A DNA stretch of 64,000 bases from Pseudomonas sp. 7SR1. GTDB taxonomy: Bacteria > Pseudomonadota > Gammaproteobacteria > Pseudomonadales > Pseudomonadaceae. How positions within the stretch are numbered: the stretch's first letter is position 1; each line of letters starts with the position of its first letter. The stretch spans positions 1,214,001 through 1,278,000 of the forward strand of contig NZ_LT707064.1 in the NCBI RefSeq assembly GCF_900156465.1, in the 5' to 3' direction. The notes under the pieces were generated by a model, which was not told the origin of the DNA, made no database searches, and saw only the letters and a list, made by a program, of their open reading frames with translations. This document shows, piece after piece, positions 21,093-32,121 of the stretch. The position numbers and the translations under genes were made by a program.

Positions 21093-21127
21093 CTGACACC
21101 TGATACGGTGGACGTTTTTGACAGCAT

Positions 21128-21155
21128 CGTCGGAAGTAGCCTACCGCTTCCGACG
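21128..21155. other. Isolated inverted repeat in the gap before the small DUF gene
   Basis: 9 bp perfect arms (CGTCGGAAG / CTTCCGACG) around a 10 nt loop, with no U-tract on either side. The surrounding 269 bp gap (21093-21361) holds no convincing gene. Confidence 0.4.
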
Positions 21156-21361
21156 GTGGTCCTACGGCGCATGGGTAGGCACGGGATGATTGTCGAAGGG
21201 GAATGGGGACGGATCGAAGAAAACCAGGCAAGCGCATCAAACTGGACTTCAGACGGTGGTAAACGCCCTACACATCCCGTCCCTCCAAGCCATATTGCGG
21301 TACCTGATCGGGGCTCTCTATAGTCCCCACACGATTCCAAAATCGTACCGAAGAGGCTCAA

Positions 21362-21628
21362 ATGCAAGTATCCAACCCGCCTTGCGAGCGGTACCAGCAG
21401 CTCCACAGCACACCGGCCATGGTCATCGACACCGAGGCCAATCTCCAGCAACTCTGCGATGCCGCCGCCCAACGTATCCGGGCATCCAGCGACCTGCTCG
21501 AAACCCTGCATTGCCTGTGCTTCAAGCACGCCGATGTGAAGGATATCCCCAGCATCGTTCACGCCCTTTACCTGTTGGTCCAGGACGGCAGCCAAATGCT
21601 CGAAGTCGTGCGGCAAAGAGTGCGTTGA
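21362..21628 (+). CDS. Small Pseudomonas protein, DUF3077/DUF6124-like
   Basis: 88 residues, acidic, predicted mainly helical, no signal peptide or membrane segment. The layout (short variable N-terminus, 'VIDTEANLQQLCDAAAQRI' helix, then a second helix ending LVQDGSQMLEVV) resembles the small orphan DUF3077/DUF6124 families that are common in fluorescent pseudomonads; this assignment is from memory of the family pattern and is tentative. ATG 21362 follows GAGG at 21353-21356. Function unknown. Confidence 0.6.
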   Translation: MQVSNPPCERYQQLHSTPAMVIDTEANLQQLCDAAAQRIRASSDLLETLHCLCFKHADVKDIPSIVHALYLLVQDGSQMLEVVRQRVR

Positions 21629-21755
21629 GCCGGATAGTCACCAGGTCTCCTCCCCCCCTTGATGAAGCCCCTGCCAGAGTCGATCTTCATCTCCCTGAAC
21701 CACGGAGCAGCCGTCGAGACATTCACTTCTCCAGGCGCTGGACAAATAGCGGCCA

Positions 21756-21787
21756 TGAAAAAGCCGCCCATGAGGGGCGGCTTTTTC
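21756..21787. terminator. Bidirectional rho-independent terminator
   Basis: Stem GAAAAAGCCGCCC / GGGCGGCTTTTTC (one bulged G) with a U-tract on both strands. It lies just after pckA on the minus strand and also ends transcripts coming from the left. Confidence 0.9.
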
Positions 21788-21803
21788 ATTCGCAAACCAG
21801 GCC

Positions 21804-23405
<1,602 letters not shown>

Positions 23406-23430
23406 CTACTACCCGAAAAAAGTGCGCCGG

Positions 23431-23436
23431 ATTATG
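23431..23436 (-). promoter_or_regulatory. Possible pckA -10 element
   Basis: CATAAT on the minus strand about 85 nt before the pckA start, within a region rich in A/T runs. A matching -35 is not clear. Confidence 0.3.
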
Positions 23437-23523
23437 CCAGAAAAGCCCAAAAAAAGTAGGGCCCTCCCGTCAGTACGGCGTAAAACCGTCGTTTGCCAGG
23501 AGATTTACCTGAACTGAACCGTT

Positions 23524-24426
23524 TCAGTGACGAGTATCTGACGGCGACCCGACACCCGCTCCGGCGAACAATTGCGCAACGTCCGCCGCATCGAACAAGT
23601 ACCGTTCATTACAGAACTGGCAATCGATCTCGACGGCGCCGCCATGCTCGATCACCAGCTGCTGCGCATCTTCCAGACCCAGACTGACCAGCGCATTGCC
23701 TGATCGTTCACGGGAGCAACTGCAACGGAAGCGCAACGGCAGGCTGTCGAACAGCCGAACGGCTTCTTCGTGATAGAGGCGATGCAGGACGGTTTCGTTG
23801 TCCAGACCCAGCAGCTCATCGGCAGTCAGGGTGTTGGCCAGCGTGGTGAGGTGCTCCCAATTGGCGTCACGCTCCTCCGGGTCACGAATGCGATCGGGGG
23901 GCAATTGTTGCAGCAGCAGGCCACGGGCGCGCCGTCCGTCGGCGTACAGCCAGAAACGCGTGTTAGTCTGCTGGGACATGACGAAGTAGTTGGTGAAGCA
24001 CTCGGCGAGGGTGGCGCCGTCAAGATCGACGATACCTTGGTAGCGCTTGCCTTGGGTCGGGTCGACCGTCAGGGCCAGGACACCGTTGGGCATCAGGTCG
24101 GCCAGGGTGGCGTCGGGGGCGATCTGCTCGGCGTGATAGCGGGCCAGTCCACGGATCTCGCGCTCACTGGAGCACTCGATCATCAGCAAAGGCACCGGGC
24201 CTTCGGAGCGGGCCTGGAGAATCAGCAAGCCATCGAACTTCAAAGTGCCCACCAACAGTGCCGCGGCCGCCATCAGCTCACCGAGCAATTGCGCGACCGG
24301 CTCCGGATAGGCGTGCTTGGCAAGGACTTCGGCGTAACTGCGCTCCAACGCCACCAGGTCGCCTCGGGCGTCGCTGTCATCGAAGATGAAACGTTGGGTG
24401 CAATCGTTATCCGGTAAATCAGTCAT
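23524..24426 (-). CDS. hslO: Redox-activated chaperone Hsp33
   Basis: 300-residue cytoplasmic holdase that binds unfolding proteins when oxidised. The C-terminal zinc/redox switch is intact: C-x-C in RCSCSRERS and C-x-x-C in [10 protein letters not shown]-terminal fold block includes [18 protein letters not shown] and [13 protein letters not shown]. Start at 24426 (MTDLPDND) fits the family; longer starts enter the gap. It sits between hslR and pckA on the minus strand, as in other pseudomonads and as the hslR-hslO pair in E. coli. Confidence 0.96.
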   Translation of the reverse strand: MTDLPDNDCTQRFIFDDSDARGDLVALERSYAEVLAKHAYPEPVAQLLGELMAAAALLVGTLKFDGLLILQARSEGPVPLLMIECSSEREIRGLARYHAEQIAPDATLADLMPNGVLALTVDPTQGKRYQGIVDLDGATLAECFTNYFVMSQQTNTRFWLYADGRRARGLLLQQLPPDRIRDPEERDANWEHLTTLANTLTADELLGLDNETVLHRLYHEEAVRLFDSLPLRFRCSCSRERSGNALVSLGLEDAQQLVIEHGGAVEIDCQFCNERYLFDAADVAQLFAGAGVGSPSDTRH

Positions 24427-24551
24427 GAGATCTGGTATCTGAGGTGATGGCAAAGGAATGGGCGGCATTTTATGGCCATTCCGGGTGGCTTCCAAGCAAA
24501 GCGCCGGACGGTATGCACAGCATCCACCCGATAATCCGCTGCCGACCTCTT

Positions 24552-24956
24552 CTATTCGCTATTGCTTCCCCGGAACTTGAACAGATCCCGGCGCTGCTTC
24601 TTGCTCGGCTTGCCATCGGTACTGACGCCCAGGGCACCGGCCTTGCGCTGCGCGGCGGCGGCCTCGCGCCTGGCGATGCTGGCTTCGGTTTCACGATACA
24701 ACGCCTGCGCTTCAGGTGCTCCACGCCGCACGATCGACAAGGCCTCGACCACCACGGTCTTTTCATCGAACCCGGTGCGAATGACGTATTCGTCGCCGAT
24801 GCGTGGCTCCTTGCCGGGCTTGCAGCGCTCGCCCCGGTGATGAACCTTGCCACTTTCGATCGCAGCCTTGGCCAAGGCACGGGTCTTGTAGAATCGCGCC
24901 GCCCACAACCATTTATCGAGACGGACCTTGTCGTCCTCTTCCTGTTTTTGTGCCAC
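24552..24956 (-). CDS. hslR: Heat-shock protein 15, ribosome-associated S4-domain protein
   Basis: 134 residues. The S4 RNA-binding domain is at 12-75 ([21 protein letters not shown], then [13 protein letters not shown]), followed by a basic, helical tail rich in Arg/Lys/Ala. E. coli Hsp15 rescues stalled 50S subunits carrying nascent chains after heat shock. It leads the minus-strand order hslR-hslO-pckA, with a 125 bp gap to hslO. Confidence 0.95.
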   Translation of the reverse strand: MAQKQEEDDKVRLDKWLWAARFYKTRALAKAAIESGKVHHRGERCKPGKEPRIGDEYVIRTGFDEKTVVVEALSIVRRGAPEAQALYRETEASIARREAAAAQRKAGALGVSTDGKPSKKQRRDLFKFRGSNSE

Positions 24957-25174
24957 TGCAATTCCTCTCTCTACCGATAGTCAGAACTGTACTACCGTTT
25001 TTGTCGAGCGCACGAATCCGGCCTGACAGATAGAATGCGCGCCACGCCGGTTTGCCGGCGAAAGTTACAAGCGCAAACAGGTGCGTAGATATCTGTCGCC
25101 ATTTTGTGATTATCCTGTGCGATACCGCGACTCGCGGACTCCCACGATCCGACGTACTGATCAGGTTGTTTTTA

Positions 25175-25657
25175 TTGAAGACATTTGACCATTTGACCGT
25201 TGTCGGTCTTCGCGAGTGGGTGGCGCTCCCAGACCTGGGGGTGGCGGGCCTGCGGGCAAAAATCGACACCGGCGCCAGCACCTCCAGCCTGCACGCCACC
25301 GATATCGAGCCCTTCGAGCGCGACGGCGAGAAGTGGGTGCGTTTCACCGCGCACCTGGGCACGGTGGTGCAACTGCGCCATCGCCGCTGCGAAGCCCCGC
25401 TGGTGGCGCGCAAGACCATCAAGAGTTCCAACGGCCACGCTCAGGTGCGCTACGTGATCAGCACTACGCTGGCGTTGGGTGACCGGATCTGGCGGGTCGA
25501 ATTCACCCTCGCCTGTCGTAAATCCATGCGATATCGCCTGCTGCTGGGTTCCAAAGCCTTGGTCGACGGCCAGTTGGTCGTCAACCCGGGCATCAAATAC
25601 GTTCAAGACAAGCCGGTATTCCCGGTGTCCACTACCTCTGCCACAGGTGTTGCATGA
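25175..25657 (+). CDS. rimB: RimB, retropepsin-like protease of the RimK system
   Basis: A 160-residue protein of the 'ATP-dependent zinc protease' / RimK-associated family. The aspartic-protease-like motif is [14 protein letters not shown] near the N-terminus, followed by RFTAHLG and the C-terminal [20 protein letters not shown]. In P. fluorescens it works with RimK to tune glutamation of ribosomal protein S6. No ATG is present where homology begins; TTG 25175 ([12 protein letters not shown]) gives the family's normal start, though its ribosome site is weak. Stop overlaps the rimK ATG. A small rimA partner reported in SBW25 is not obvious in the 218 bp upstream. Confidence 0.88.
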   Translation: MKTFDHLTVVGLREWVALPDLGVAGLRAKIDTGASTSSLHATDIEPFERDGEKWVRFTAHLGTVVQLRHRRCEAPLVARKTIKSSNGHAQVRYVISTTLALGDRIWRVEFTLACRKSMRYRLLLGSKALVDGQLVVNPGIKYVQDKPVFPVSTTSATGVA

Positions 25658-26559
25658 AGATCGCTGTGCTGTCGCGAAATCCGCGTCTGTATTCCACTCG
25701 TCGCCTGGTTGAAGCCGGGACCGAGCGTGGCCATGAAATGGTGGTGATCGACACCCTGCGCGCCTATATGAACATCGCCAGCCACAAGCCGCAGATCCAT
25801 TACCGGGGCCAACCGCTGGAAGGGTTCGATGCGGTGATCCCGCGCATTGGCGCATCGGTCACGTTCTATGGCTGCGCGGTGTTGCGACAATTCGAAATGA
25901 TGGGCGTCTTCCCCCTCAACGAGTCCGTGGCCATCGCCCGCGCCCGGGACAAACTGCGCTCGCTGCAGCTGTTGTCGCGACGTGGCATCGGCCTGCCGGT
26001 GACCGGCTTTGCACACTCCCCCGACGATATTCCCGACCTCATCGCCATGGTCAACGGCGCACCGCTGGTGATCAAGGTGCTGGAGGGTACCCAGGGCATC
26101 GGCGTGGTCCTGTGTGAAACCGCGACCGCGGCCGAATCGGTAATCGAGGCGTTCATGGGCCTGAAGCAGAACATCATGGTGCAGGAGTACATCAAGGAAG
26201 CCGGGGGCGCGGACATTCGCTGCTTCGTGGTCGGCGACAAGGTCATCGCCTCGATGAAGCGTCAGGCCCGCCCCGGTGAATTCCGCTCCAACCTGCATCG
26301 GGGCGGCAGCGCCAGCCTGATCAAGATCACTCCGGAAGAACGCATGACCGCCCTGCGCGCGGCGAAAGTCATGGGCCTGGCCGTGGCAGGCGTGGACATC
26401 CTGCGCTCCAATCACGGGCCGCTGGTGATGGAGGTCAACTCCTCGCCCGGGCTGGAAGGCATCGAAACCACCACAGGCAAGAACGTGGCGGGAATCATCA
26501 TCGAGCATCTGGAAAAGAATGGCGGGCCGAACATGACCCGGACAAAGGGCAAGGGCTGA
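25654..26559 (+). CDS. rimK: Ribosomal protein S6 glutamate ligase RimK
   Basis: ATP-grasp ligase of 301 residues adding glutamates to the C-terminus of ribosomal protein S6. ATP-grasp features: [15 protein letters not shown] nucleotide loop, [19 protein letters not shown], and the metal-binding [23 protein letters not shown] 25654 overlaps the rimB stop (ATGA), so the pair is translationally coupled. The gene converges on envZ, separated by a dyad repeat. RimK in pseudomonads links c-di-GMP to ribosome composition and rhizosphere fitness. Confidence 0.96.
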   Translation: MKIAVLSRNPRLYSTRRLVEAGTERGHEMVVIDTLRAYMNIASHKPQIHYRGQPLEGFDAVIPRIGASVTFYGCAVLRQFEMMGVFPLNESVAIARARDKLRSLQLLSRRGIGLPVTGFAHSPDDIPDLIAMVNGAPLVIKVLEGTQGIGVVLCETATAAESVIEAFMGLKQNIMVQEYIKEAGGADIRCFVVGDKVIASMKRQARPGEFRSNLHRGGSASLIKITPEERMTALRAAKVMGLAVAGVDILRSNHGPLVMEVNSSPGLEGIETTTGKNVAGIIIEHLEKNGGPNMTRTKGKG

Positions 26560-26569
26560 AGGGCCGCTG

Positions 26570-26607
26570 CAAGCTGCAAGCGTACACCGCTTCCAACTTG
26601 CAGCTTG
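26570..26607. repeat. Inverted repeat between rimK and envZ
   Basis: Perfect 11 bp arms CAAGCTGCAAG / CTTGCAGCTTG with a 16 nt loop, in the 71 bp between two convergent genes. Resembles dispersed 'AAGCTGCAAGCT' dyads seen in Pseudomonas genomes; no U-tract. Confidence 0.6.
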
Positions 26608-26630
26608 AAACTCGCGGCTTGTGGCTGTCT

Positions 26631-27944
26631 CTACACTGCATCCCTGGGCAGCATCAAGCCCAACGGCAACCGCACCCGCGCTTCCAGCCCGCCACCGACG
26701 CGATTGCGCAGCTCGACGTTGCCGCCGTGCATCGAGGCGATACGCTTGACGATGGCCAGGCCCAGGCCCGTGCCCTTCCCGCCTCGGGCGCGGTCGCCAC
26801 GGGTGAAGGGGTTGAAGATGGCTTCCAGCTCCGACGGATCGATGCCCGCGCCACGGTCCATGACACTCAGCACGACATACGGCGCGCTGGTGTCACCGGA
26901 CACATAGGCCGCCACTTCGACACCGGTGCCGGCATGGTTCAAGGCGTTACCGATCAGGTTGTTCAACAGACGCTTCATCGATACCCGGCGTAGCGGGAAC
27001 GGCTGGATCGGTTCCAGCCGCAGATGCACTTTTTCATCGTTCTGGTTGTAGGGCGCGACCACTTCCCGGACCAGTTCGCTGAGGTCCACTTCCTCCACGG
27101 ACTCGTCACGGCCATCGCGAATGAATGCCAGGAACTGGTCGAGGATCGCGTCCATGTCCTCGATGTCACGGACCATTTCGTTGGTCAGGTCGGTATGTTC
27201 GCCCATCAGCTCCAGCGACAGGCGCAGCCGGGTCAGTGGCGTGCGCAGGTCGTGGGAAACACCGGCGAGCATCAGTTCGCGCTCGCGTCCGGCCTGCTCG
27301 ACATCTTCGGCCATCTGGTTGAAGGCACGGTAGACCTCGGTCATTTCGCTGGGCGTGTCACTGATGGGCAGGCGCACGCTACGCCCCTGGCCCAGTTGGC
27401 GAGCCGCGTAGACCAGCCGCTTCAACGGCTGGTTGAGCTGGCTGACGAAGATCCACGCCGACGCCGTCGACAACAGGCCGATGGCGAGGAACCAGCCAAG
27501 CACGTTCCAGATCTTCTGCCCCCGTAGCGGATGAGGGTACAGCGGGACCTTAAGCCAGCCGTCCCCCAGGCTCGGCGCACGCACCCAGAGCGCCGGAGGC
27601 GAATGCATGCGCAGTCGAACCTCGGTATCGGCACCCAGTTCGGCCTGCATCTGCCGCTGATAGATCTCGCTGTAGGGCCAGTGCTGCTCCCCCTCCGGCA
27701 CACCGGCCCCCACCACCCGGATCAACGTCGCCGCCTCGGCGATCTTGGCCCGGTTGGTTTCGTCGGCGGCCCAGTAGGCCCGCAGGGTCAGGGCAACGCC
27801 GTGGCTGTATTGCCGATCCACCAGCACGTCTTCGTTCATCAGCAGGTAGACCAGTGTCAGCGCCTTGGAAAAAAGCACGACGATCAGCACCAGCCAGAGG
27901 GTGCGGGAGAAGAAACTCTGGGGGAACCAAACGGGGGTTTTCAT
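26631..27944 (-). CDS. envZ: EnvZ/AmgS-type sensor histidine kinase
   Basis: 437-residue inner-membrane kinase. TM1 near residues 12-35, periplasmic domain to about 150, TM2 near 150-172, HAMP (about 172-225), H-box GVSHDLRTPLTRLRLSLE, HATPase with NLIGNALNHA, DRGAGI and GGKGTGLGLAI. It is the partner of the OmpR-like regulator upstream (28053-28793). In P. aeruginosa the orthologous pair AmgRS responds to membrane stress and aminoglycosides, so envelope stress rather than osmolarity alone is the likely signal (family knowledge). Confidence 0.94.
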   Translation of the reverse strand: MKTPVWFPQSFFSRTLWLVLIVVLFSKALTLVYLLMNEDVLVDRQYSHGVALTLRAYWAADETNRAKIAEAATLIRVVGAGVPEGEQHWPYSEIYQRQMQAELGADTEVRLRMHSPPALWVRAPSLGDGWLKVPLYPHPLRGQKIWNVLGWFLAIGLLSTASAWIFVSQLNQPLKRLVYAARQLGQGRSVRLPISDTPSEMTEVYRAFNQMAEDVEQAGRERELMLAGVSHDLRTPLTRLRLSLELMGEHTDLTNEMVRDIEDMDAILDQFLAFIRDGRDESVEEVDLSELVREVVAPYNQNDEKVHLRLEPIQPFPLRRVSMKRLLNNLIGNALNHAGTGVEVAAYVSGDTSAPYVVLSVMDRGAGIDPSELEAIFNPFTRGDRARGGKGTGLGLAIVKRIASMHGGNVELRNRVGGGLEARVRLPLGLMLPRDAV

Positions 27945-27960
27945 GGATAACCGCTACACA

Positions 27961-28044
27961 CTTGCAGGAGCGAGGGATGCTCGCACACTGAGGGACTGCG
28001 AGTCGCCTGGAAGAAGCCTTCAACCAGCCAACCCGCTCCTACAA
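27961..28044. repeat. Dispersed dyad repeat between ompR and envZ (diverged 'GGAGCGAG' family)
   Basis: Left arm TGCAGGAGCGAGGGATGCTCGC and right arm CCCGCTCCTAC are inverted relative to each other. It lies within the ompR-envZ operon gap (108 bp), so transcription to envZ must cross it. Confidence 0.6.
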
Positions 28045-28052
28045 ATCGCCGA

Positions 28053-28793
28053 TCACTTGCTGGCGGCACCATCCGGTACGAAGACATAACCCACGCCCCA
28101 GACGGTCTGGATATAACGCGGCTTGGAAGGATCGGGTTCGATCATCCGGCGCAGGCGGGAAATCTGCACGTCGATGGAACGCTCCAGCGCATCCCACTCA
28201 CGGCCACGGGCCAGGTTCATCAGCTTGTCGCGTGTCAGCGGCTGGCGTGCGTTCATGACCAGGGCCTTGAGCACCGCGAACTCGCCGGTGGTGAGCATGT
28301 GGATTTCATTGCCGCGCTTGAGCTCGCGGGTGGCCAGGGACAGTTCATAGTCACCGAAGGTCACGCTCTCGTCTTCGCTGCCCGGGGCGCCGGGTACCGG
28401 GGCCGACTGGCGACGCAGGACCGCCTTGACCCGTGCCATCAGCTCGTCCGGGTTGAACGGCTTGGCCAGGTAGTCGTCGGCCCCCAGCTCCAGGCCCTTG
28501 ATACGGCTCAGCTCGTCACCCTTGGCGGTGAGCATGATGATCGGGATCTGGTTGTTGGCGCCACGCAGGCGACGACAGGCAGTCAGGCCGTCCTCGCCAG
28601 GGAGCATCAGGTCGAGGACCACCAGGTTGAAGACCTCGCGGGCCAGCAGCCGGTCCATCTGTTCGGTGTTCGGTACGGTACGGGCGCGGTAGCCCTTGCT
28701 GACGAAAAAACGCTCCAGCAGGCTGCTCAGCCCAGGATCGTCGTCAACGATCAGAATTTTTTCGCCTTCAGCAGTTTGTGCAGTGCTGCTCAT
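28053..28793 (-). CDS. ompR: OmpR/AmgR-type response regulator
   Basis: 246 residues. Receiver domain with acidic pocket DDD (residues about 17-19), phospho-acceptor Asp in VVLDLMLPGEDG and the switch Lys in YLAKPF; C-terminal winged helix with ELKRGNEIHMLTTGEFAVL and the RSIDVQISRLRRMIE recognition helix. Transcribed before envZ on the minus strand. A strong AAGGAGC lies just before the ATG at 28793. Confidence 0.95.
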   Translation of the reverse strand: MSSTAQTAEGEKILIVDDDPGLSSLLERFFVSKGYRARTVPNTEQMDRLLAREVFNLVVLDLMLPGEDGLTACRRLRGANNQIPIIMLTAKGDELSRIKGLELGADDYLAKPFNPDELMARVKAVLRRQSAPVPGAPGSEDESVTFGDYELSLATRELKRGNEIHMLTTGEFAVLKALVMNARQPLTRDKLMNLARGREWDALERSIDVQISRLRRMIEPDPSKPRYIQTVWGVGYVFVPDGAASK

Positions 28794-28939
28794 AGGAAGC
28801 TCCTTTGATCTCGGCGCGCATTATGGCCTAGCTGCCGTTATACGCACCGTGTGCATTGTTAGCAGATTTTTCCTCTATCTCCACAATTACGGGTATCGAG
28901 CCTACAGACCGCGACGCCCCCGAAAGACGGAACGCTGGT

Positions 28940-28945
28940 TATAAT
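28940..28945 (+). promoter_or_regulatory. Probable -10 element of the tex promoter
   Basis: Consensus TATAAT about 200 nt before tex, between the divergent ompR and tex genes. The -35 region is GC-rich and poor. It implies a long (about 190 nt) leader for tex mRNA. Confidence 0.5.
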
Positions 28946-29025
28946 GCGCGGCCTTTTGTGCCAGCAAATGTCGGATCGTATTCCCGGCATGATTTCCCAG
29001 GCCAGGCAGCACTTTTTGAATTCGC

Positions 29026-29050
29026 GGGTCAACAGACAGCCTTTTGACCC
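29026..29050 (+). other. Hairpin in the tex leader
   Basis: GGGTCAA and TTGACCC form 7 bp perfect arms with an 11 nt loop inside the long untranslated region before tex. No U-tract. Possible regulatory structure. Confidence 0.35.
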
Positions 29051-29142
29051 AGGCAGCGGCGCATGCCAGGCCGCTCAACCAGTCTCGCCGAGCCCTGTCT
29101 ACGCGGTGGCGGGCCTGATTTCACAATTTGTCAGGTGGTTTT

Positions 29143-31467
29143 ATGGACAGCATCAACAGCCGCATCGCCGAGGAGCTCGGCGTACGCCCACAACAGGTCG
29201 AAGCGGCCGTCGCGCTACTCGATGAAGGCTCCACGGTGCCTTTTATCGCCCGTTACCGGAAAGAGGTGACCGGCAGCCTCGATGACACTCAATTGCGTCA
29301 TCTGGAAGAACGCCTGCGTTATCTGCGCGAACTCGACGAACGGCGCGTCAGCATCCTGGCCAGCATCCAGGAACAGGGCAAGCTGACCCCGGCACTGGAG
29401 CGCGATATCAAGCTGGCCGACACCAAGACCCGTCTCGAAGACTTGTACCTGCCCTACAAGCAAAAACGCCGCACCAAGGGCCAGATCGCCCTGGAAGCCG
29501 GCCTTGGCGAACTGGCCGACGGCCTTTTCAACGACCCGACCCTGACCCCGGAAACCGAGGCCGCGCGCTTCGTCGATGCCGAAAAAGGCGTGGCCGACGT
29601 AAAGGCCGCGCTGGAAGGTGCCAAGTACATCCTCATGGAGCGCTTCGCCGAAGACGCCAACCTGCTGGAAAAACTGCGCAACTTCCTTAAACAGGAAGCG
29701 ATCCTCAGTGCACGTGTCATTGCCGGCAAGGAAGAGGAAGGCGCGAAGTTCCGCGATTACTTCGAACACGACGAACCGCTCAAGAGCGTACCGTCCCACC
29801 GGGCCCTGGCGATCTTCCGCGGCCGCAACGAAGGCATCCTCAGCTCCGCGCTGAAAGTCGGCGATGAGTTGCCCGGAACGATGCACCCTTGCGAAGGCAT
29901 GATCGGCCAGCAGTTCGGCATCCAGAACCAGAACCGCGCCGCCGACAAGTGGCTCGCCGAAGTGGTGCGCTGGACGTGGAAGGTCAAGCTCTACACCCAT
30001 CTGGAAACCGACCTGCTGGGCGAACTGCGCGACAACGCCGAGACCGAGGCGATCAACGTATTCGCCCACAACCTGCATGACCTGCTGCTGGCTGCGCCGG
30101 CCGGTCCTCGCGCCACCCTGGGCCTGGACCCGGGCCTGCGCACCGGTTGCAAGGTGGCGGTGGTGGACTCCACCGGCAAGCTGCTGGACCACGCCACGGT
30201 CTACCCTCACGTGCCACACAACAAGTGGGACCAGACCCTCGCGGTGCTCGCCGCCCTGTGCGCCAAGCACTCCGTGGACCTGATCGCCATCGGCAATGGC
30301 ACCGCCAGCCGGGAGACCGACAAGCTGGCCGCCGAGCTGATCAAGAAGTATCCCGCCATGAAGCTGACCAAGGTCATGGTCTCCGAAGCCGGCGCTTCCG
30401 TTTACTCGGCCTCGGAACTGGCGGCCAAGGAGTTCCCGGACCTGGACGTGTCGATCCGTGGCGCGGTCTCCATCGCCCGCCGTTTGCAGGACCCGCTGGC
30501 GGAACTGGTGAAGATCGATCCGAAATCCATCGGTGTCGGCCAATACCAGCACGACGTGTCCCAGTTGAAACTGGCGCGCGGCCTGGATGCCGTGGTGGAA
30601 GACTGCGTGAACGCCGTGGGCGTGGACGTGAACACCGCGTCGGTGGCACTGCTGGCGCGTATCTCGGGCCTGAACGCCACGCTGGCGCAGAACATCGTGA
30701 CCCATCGCGACGAGCATGGCGCCTTCAAGACCCGCGCCGCCTTGAAAAAGGTCCCGCGCCTGGGCGAGAAGACCTTCGAACAGGCCGCGGGCTTCCTGCG
30801 CGTCATGAACGGTGACAACCCGCTGGATTCGTCGGCCGTCCACCCCGAGGCCTACCCGCTGGTGCAACGTATCGCCGCCCAGACCGACCGCGACATCCGC
30901 TCGCTGATCGGCGACGCCGCGTTCCTGAAGCGCCTGGATCCGAAGAAATTCACCGATGAGACCTTCGGCCTGCCAACCGTGACCGACATTCTCCAGGAAC
31001 TGGAGAAACCGGGCCGCGACCCGCGTCCCGAGTTCAAGACCGCCGAATTCCAGGAAGGCGTCGAAGACCTCAAGGACCTGCAGCCGGGCATGATTCTCGA
31101 AGGCGTGGTCACCAATGTCACCAACTTCGGTGCTTTCGTCGACATCGGCGTGCATCAGGACGGTCTGGTGCATATCTCGGCACTGTCGGAGAAATTCATC
31201 AAGGATCCGCGCGAAGCGGTGAAGGCCGGCGACGTGGTGAAGGTGAAAGTTATGGAAGTCGACATTCCGCGCAAACGCGTCGGCCTGTCGATGCGCATGA
31301 GCGACACGCCCGGCGAGAAAGTCGACGGTGCCCGGGGAGCCCGTCCCGGCTCGACACCGCGTCAACCGCAGCACTCCGCGCCACGCAAGGAAACCGCCAC
31401 GGCGGCCCCGGCGAACAATGCCATGGCCTCGCTGTTCGCCAACGCCAAGCAGTTGAAGAAACGCTGA
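29143..31467 (+). CDS. tex: Tex RNA-binding transcription accessory protein
   Basis: 774 residues, normal for Tex. N-terminal helical domains with [17 protein letters not shown] and the [16 protein letters not shown] block; a YqgF/RNase-H-like domain (about 325-450, [17 protein letters not shown]); helix-hairpin-helix region (about 490-590, [15 protein letters not shown]); C-terminal S1 RNA-binding domain (about 650-725, [19 protein letters not shown]) and a short basic tail. ATG 29143 ([12 protein letters not shown]) is the family start. Stop overlaps the next gene as TGATG, giving the conserved tex-thioesterase-gshA order. Confidence 0.96.
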   Translation: MDSINSRIAEELGVRPQQVEAAVALLDEGSTVPFIARYRKEVTGSLDDTQLRHLEERLRYLRELDERRVSILASIQEQGKLTPALERDIKLADTKTRLEDLYLPYKQKRRTKGQIALEAGLGELADGLFNDPTLTPETEAARFVDAEKGVADVKAALEGAKYILMERFAEDANLLEKLRNFLKQEAILSARVIAGKEEEGAKFRDYFEHDEPLKSVPSHRALAIFRGRNEGILSSALKVGDELPGTMHPCEGMIGQQFGIQNQNRAADKWLAEVVRWTWKVKLYTHLETDLLGELRDNAETEAINVFAHNLHDLLLAAPAGPRATLGLDPGLRTGCKVAVVDSTGKLLDHATVYPHVPHNKWDQTLAVLAALCAKHSVDLIAIGNGTASRETDKLAAELIKKYPAMKLTKVMVSEAGASVYSASELAAKEFPDLDVSIRGAVSIARRLQDPLAELVKIDPKSIGVGQYQHDVSQLKLARGLDAVVEDCVNAVGVDVNTASVALLARISGLNATLAQNIVTHRDEHGAFKTRAALKKVPRLGEKTFEQAAGFLRVMNGDNPLDSSAVHPEAYPLVQRIAAQTDRDIRSLIGDAAFLKRLDPKKFTDETFGLPTVTDILQELEKPGRDPRPEFKTAEFQEGVEDLKDLQPGMILEGVVTNVTNFGAFVDIGVHQDGLVHISALSEKFIKDPREAVKAGDVVKVKVMEVDIPRKRVGLSMRMSDTPGEKVDGARGARPGSTPRQPQHSAPRKETATAAPANNAMASLFANAKQLKKR

Positions 31468-31850
31468 TGGACGCGCCGGCCGGGTTGGTGGAGAGCGCAT
31501 TCTTCAAGTTGCTCGGCTGCCGCTTGCAGAGCCTGGGAGACGGGGTGGCGCAAGTCGCCCTGGGCCTTGAGCCGCCGTTGCGCAACCGCGGCGGCAAGCT
31601 GCACGGCGGCGCACTGTTCAGCCTGGTGGACATTGCCATGGGCCTGGCCTGCTCCAGTGTCCATGGCTTCGACCAGCAGAGCGCGACCATCGAGTGCAAG
31701 ATCAATTACATTCGCGCCGTGTCCGACGGCGAGGTGCTGTGCACGGCCCGGGTGATCCATCCCGGCCGACGCACGCTGGTGGTCGAGGCCGACGTGATGC
31801 AAGGCGAAAAACTGGTCGCAAAAGCGCAAGGCACGTTCGCTGTCCTATAG
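31467..31850 (+). CDS. PaaI-family hotdog thioesterase
   Basis: 127 residues, hotdog thioesterase of the PaaI/YbdB group. Core motif LHGGALFSLVDIAMGLA with the following SATIECKINYIRAV strand. ATG 31467 shares its A with the tex stop. Acts presumably on an acyl- or aryl-CoA; the substrate cannot be read from the sequence. Conserved between tex and gshA in Pseudomonas. Confidence 0.88.
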   Translation: MDAPAGLVESAFFKLLGCRLQSLGDGVAQVALGLEPPLRNRGGKLHGGALFSLVDIAMGLACSSVHGFDQQSATIECKINYIRAVSDGEVLCTARVIHPGRRTLVVEADVMQGEKLVAKAQGTFAVL

Positions 31851-31906
31851 CTCCCTGTCATCGATTTGGGTTAATTTCGACGCCATGAAATGCTGTGTCG
31901 GGCCTT

Positions 31907-31998
31907 CCTGTGGAAGCGAGCTTGTCCGCGATAGCGGAGGGTCAGTCAAGATCAACGTTGCTGATCCACCGCCATCGCGCGCAGGCTCGCTCCCACAG
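31907..31998. repeat. Dispersed dyad repeat, 'TGTGGGAGCGAGCTTGCTCGCGATAGCGG' family
   Basis: Left arm starts TGTGGAAGCGAGCTTGTCC, right arm ends GCAGGCTCGCTCCCACAG; together they could form one long cruciform of about 90 bp. Copies of the same family are at 42917-43008, 44150-44237 and 55429-55530. Fills most of the 271 bp before gshA. Confidence 0.8.
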
Positions 31999-32121
31999 TG
32001 GGGTTGCGGTGGCTAGCTTTTTGGCACGAAAACCAGGCGATAACGCCAGTTTTGACCTCACCCTTGTAGAGCGCCTTGCCCACCCCCATATTGGGGCGAC
32101 TGACGCGTGAAGGAATTCAAC

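Noticed and set aside
21108..21323. Possible 71-residue gene after the mini-lipoprotein
   Set aside because: No ribosome binding site, crosses the inverted repeat at 21128-21155, composition unlike a protein.
23511..23526. Inverted repeat ACTGAA-CCGT-TTCAGT at the end of hslO
   Set aside because: Too short and without U-tract to be called a terminator, and it overlaps the hslO stop codon.
29215..31500. Long open frame on the minus strand opposite tex
   Set aside because: Same cause: high GC at third positions of tex removes stop codons on the other strand. Low-complexity His/Gly/Val-rich translation.
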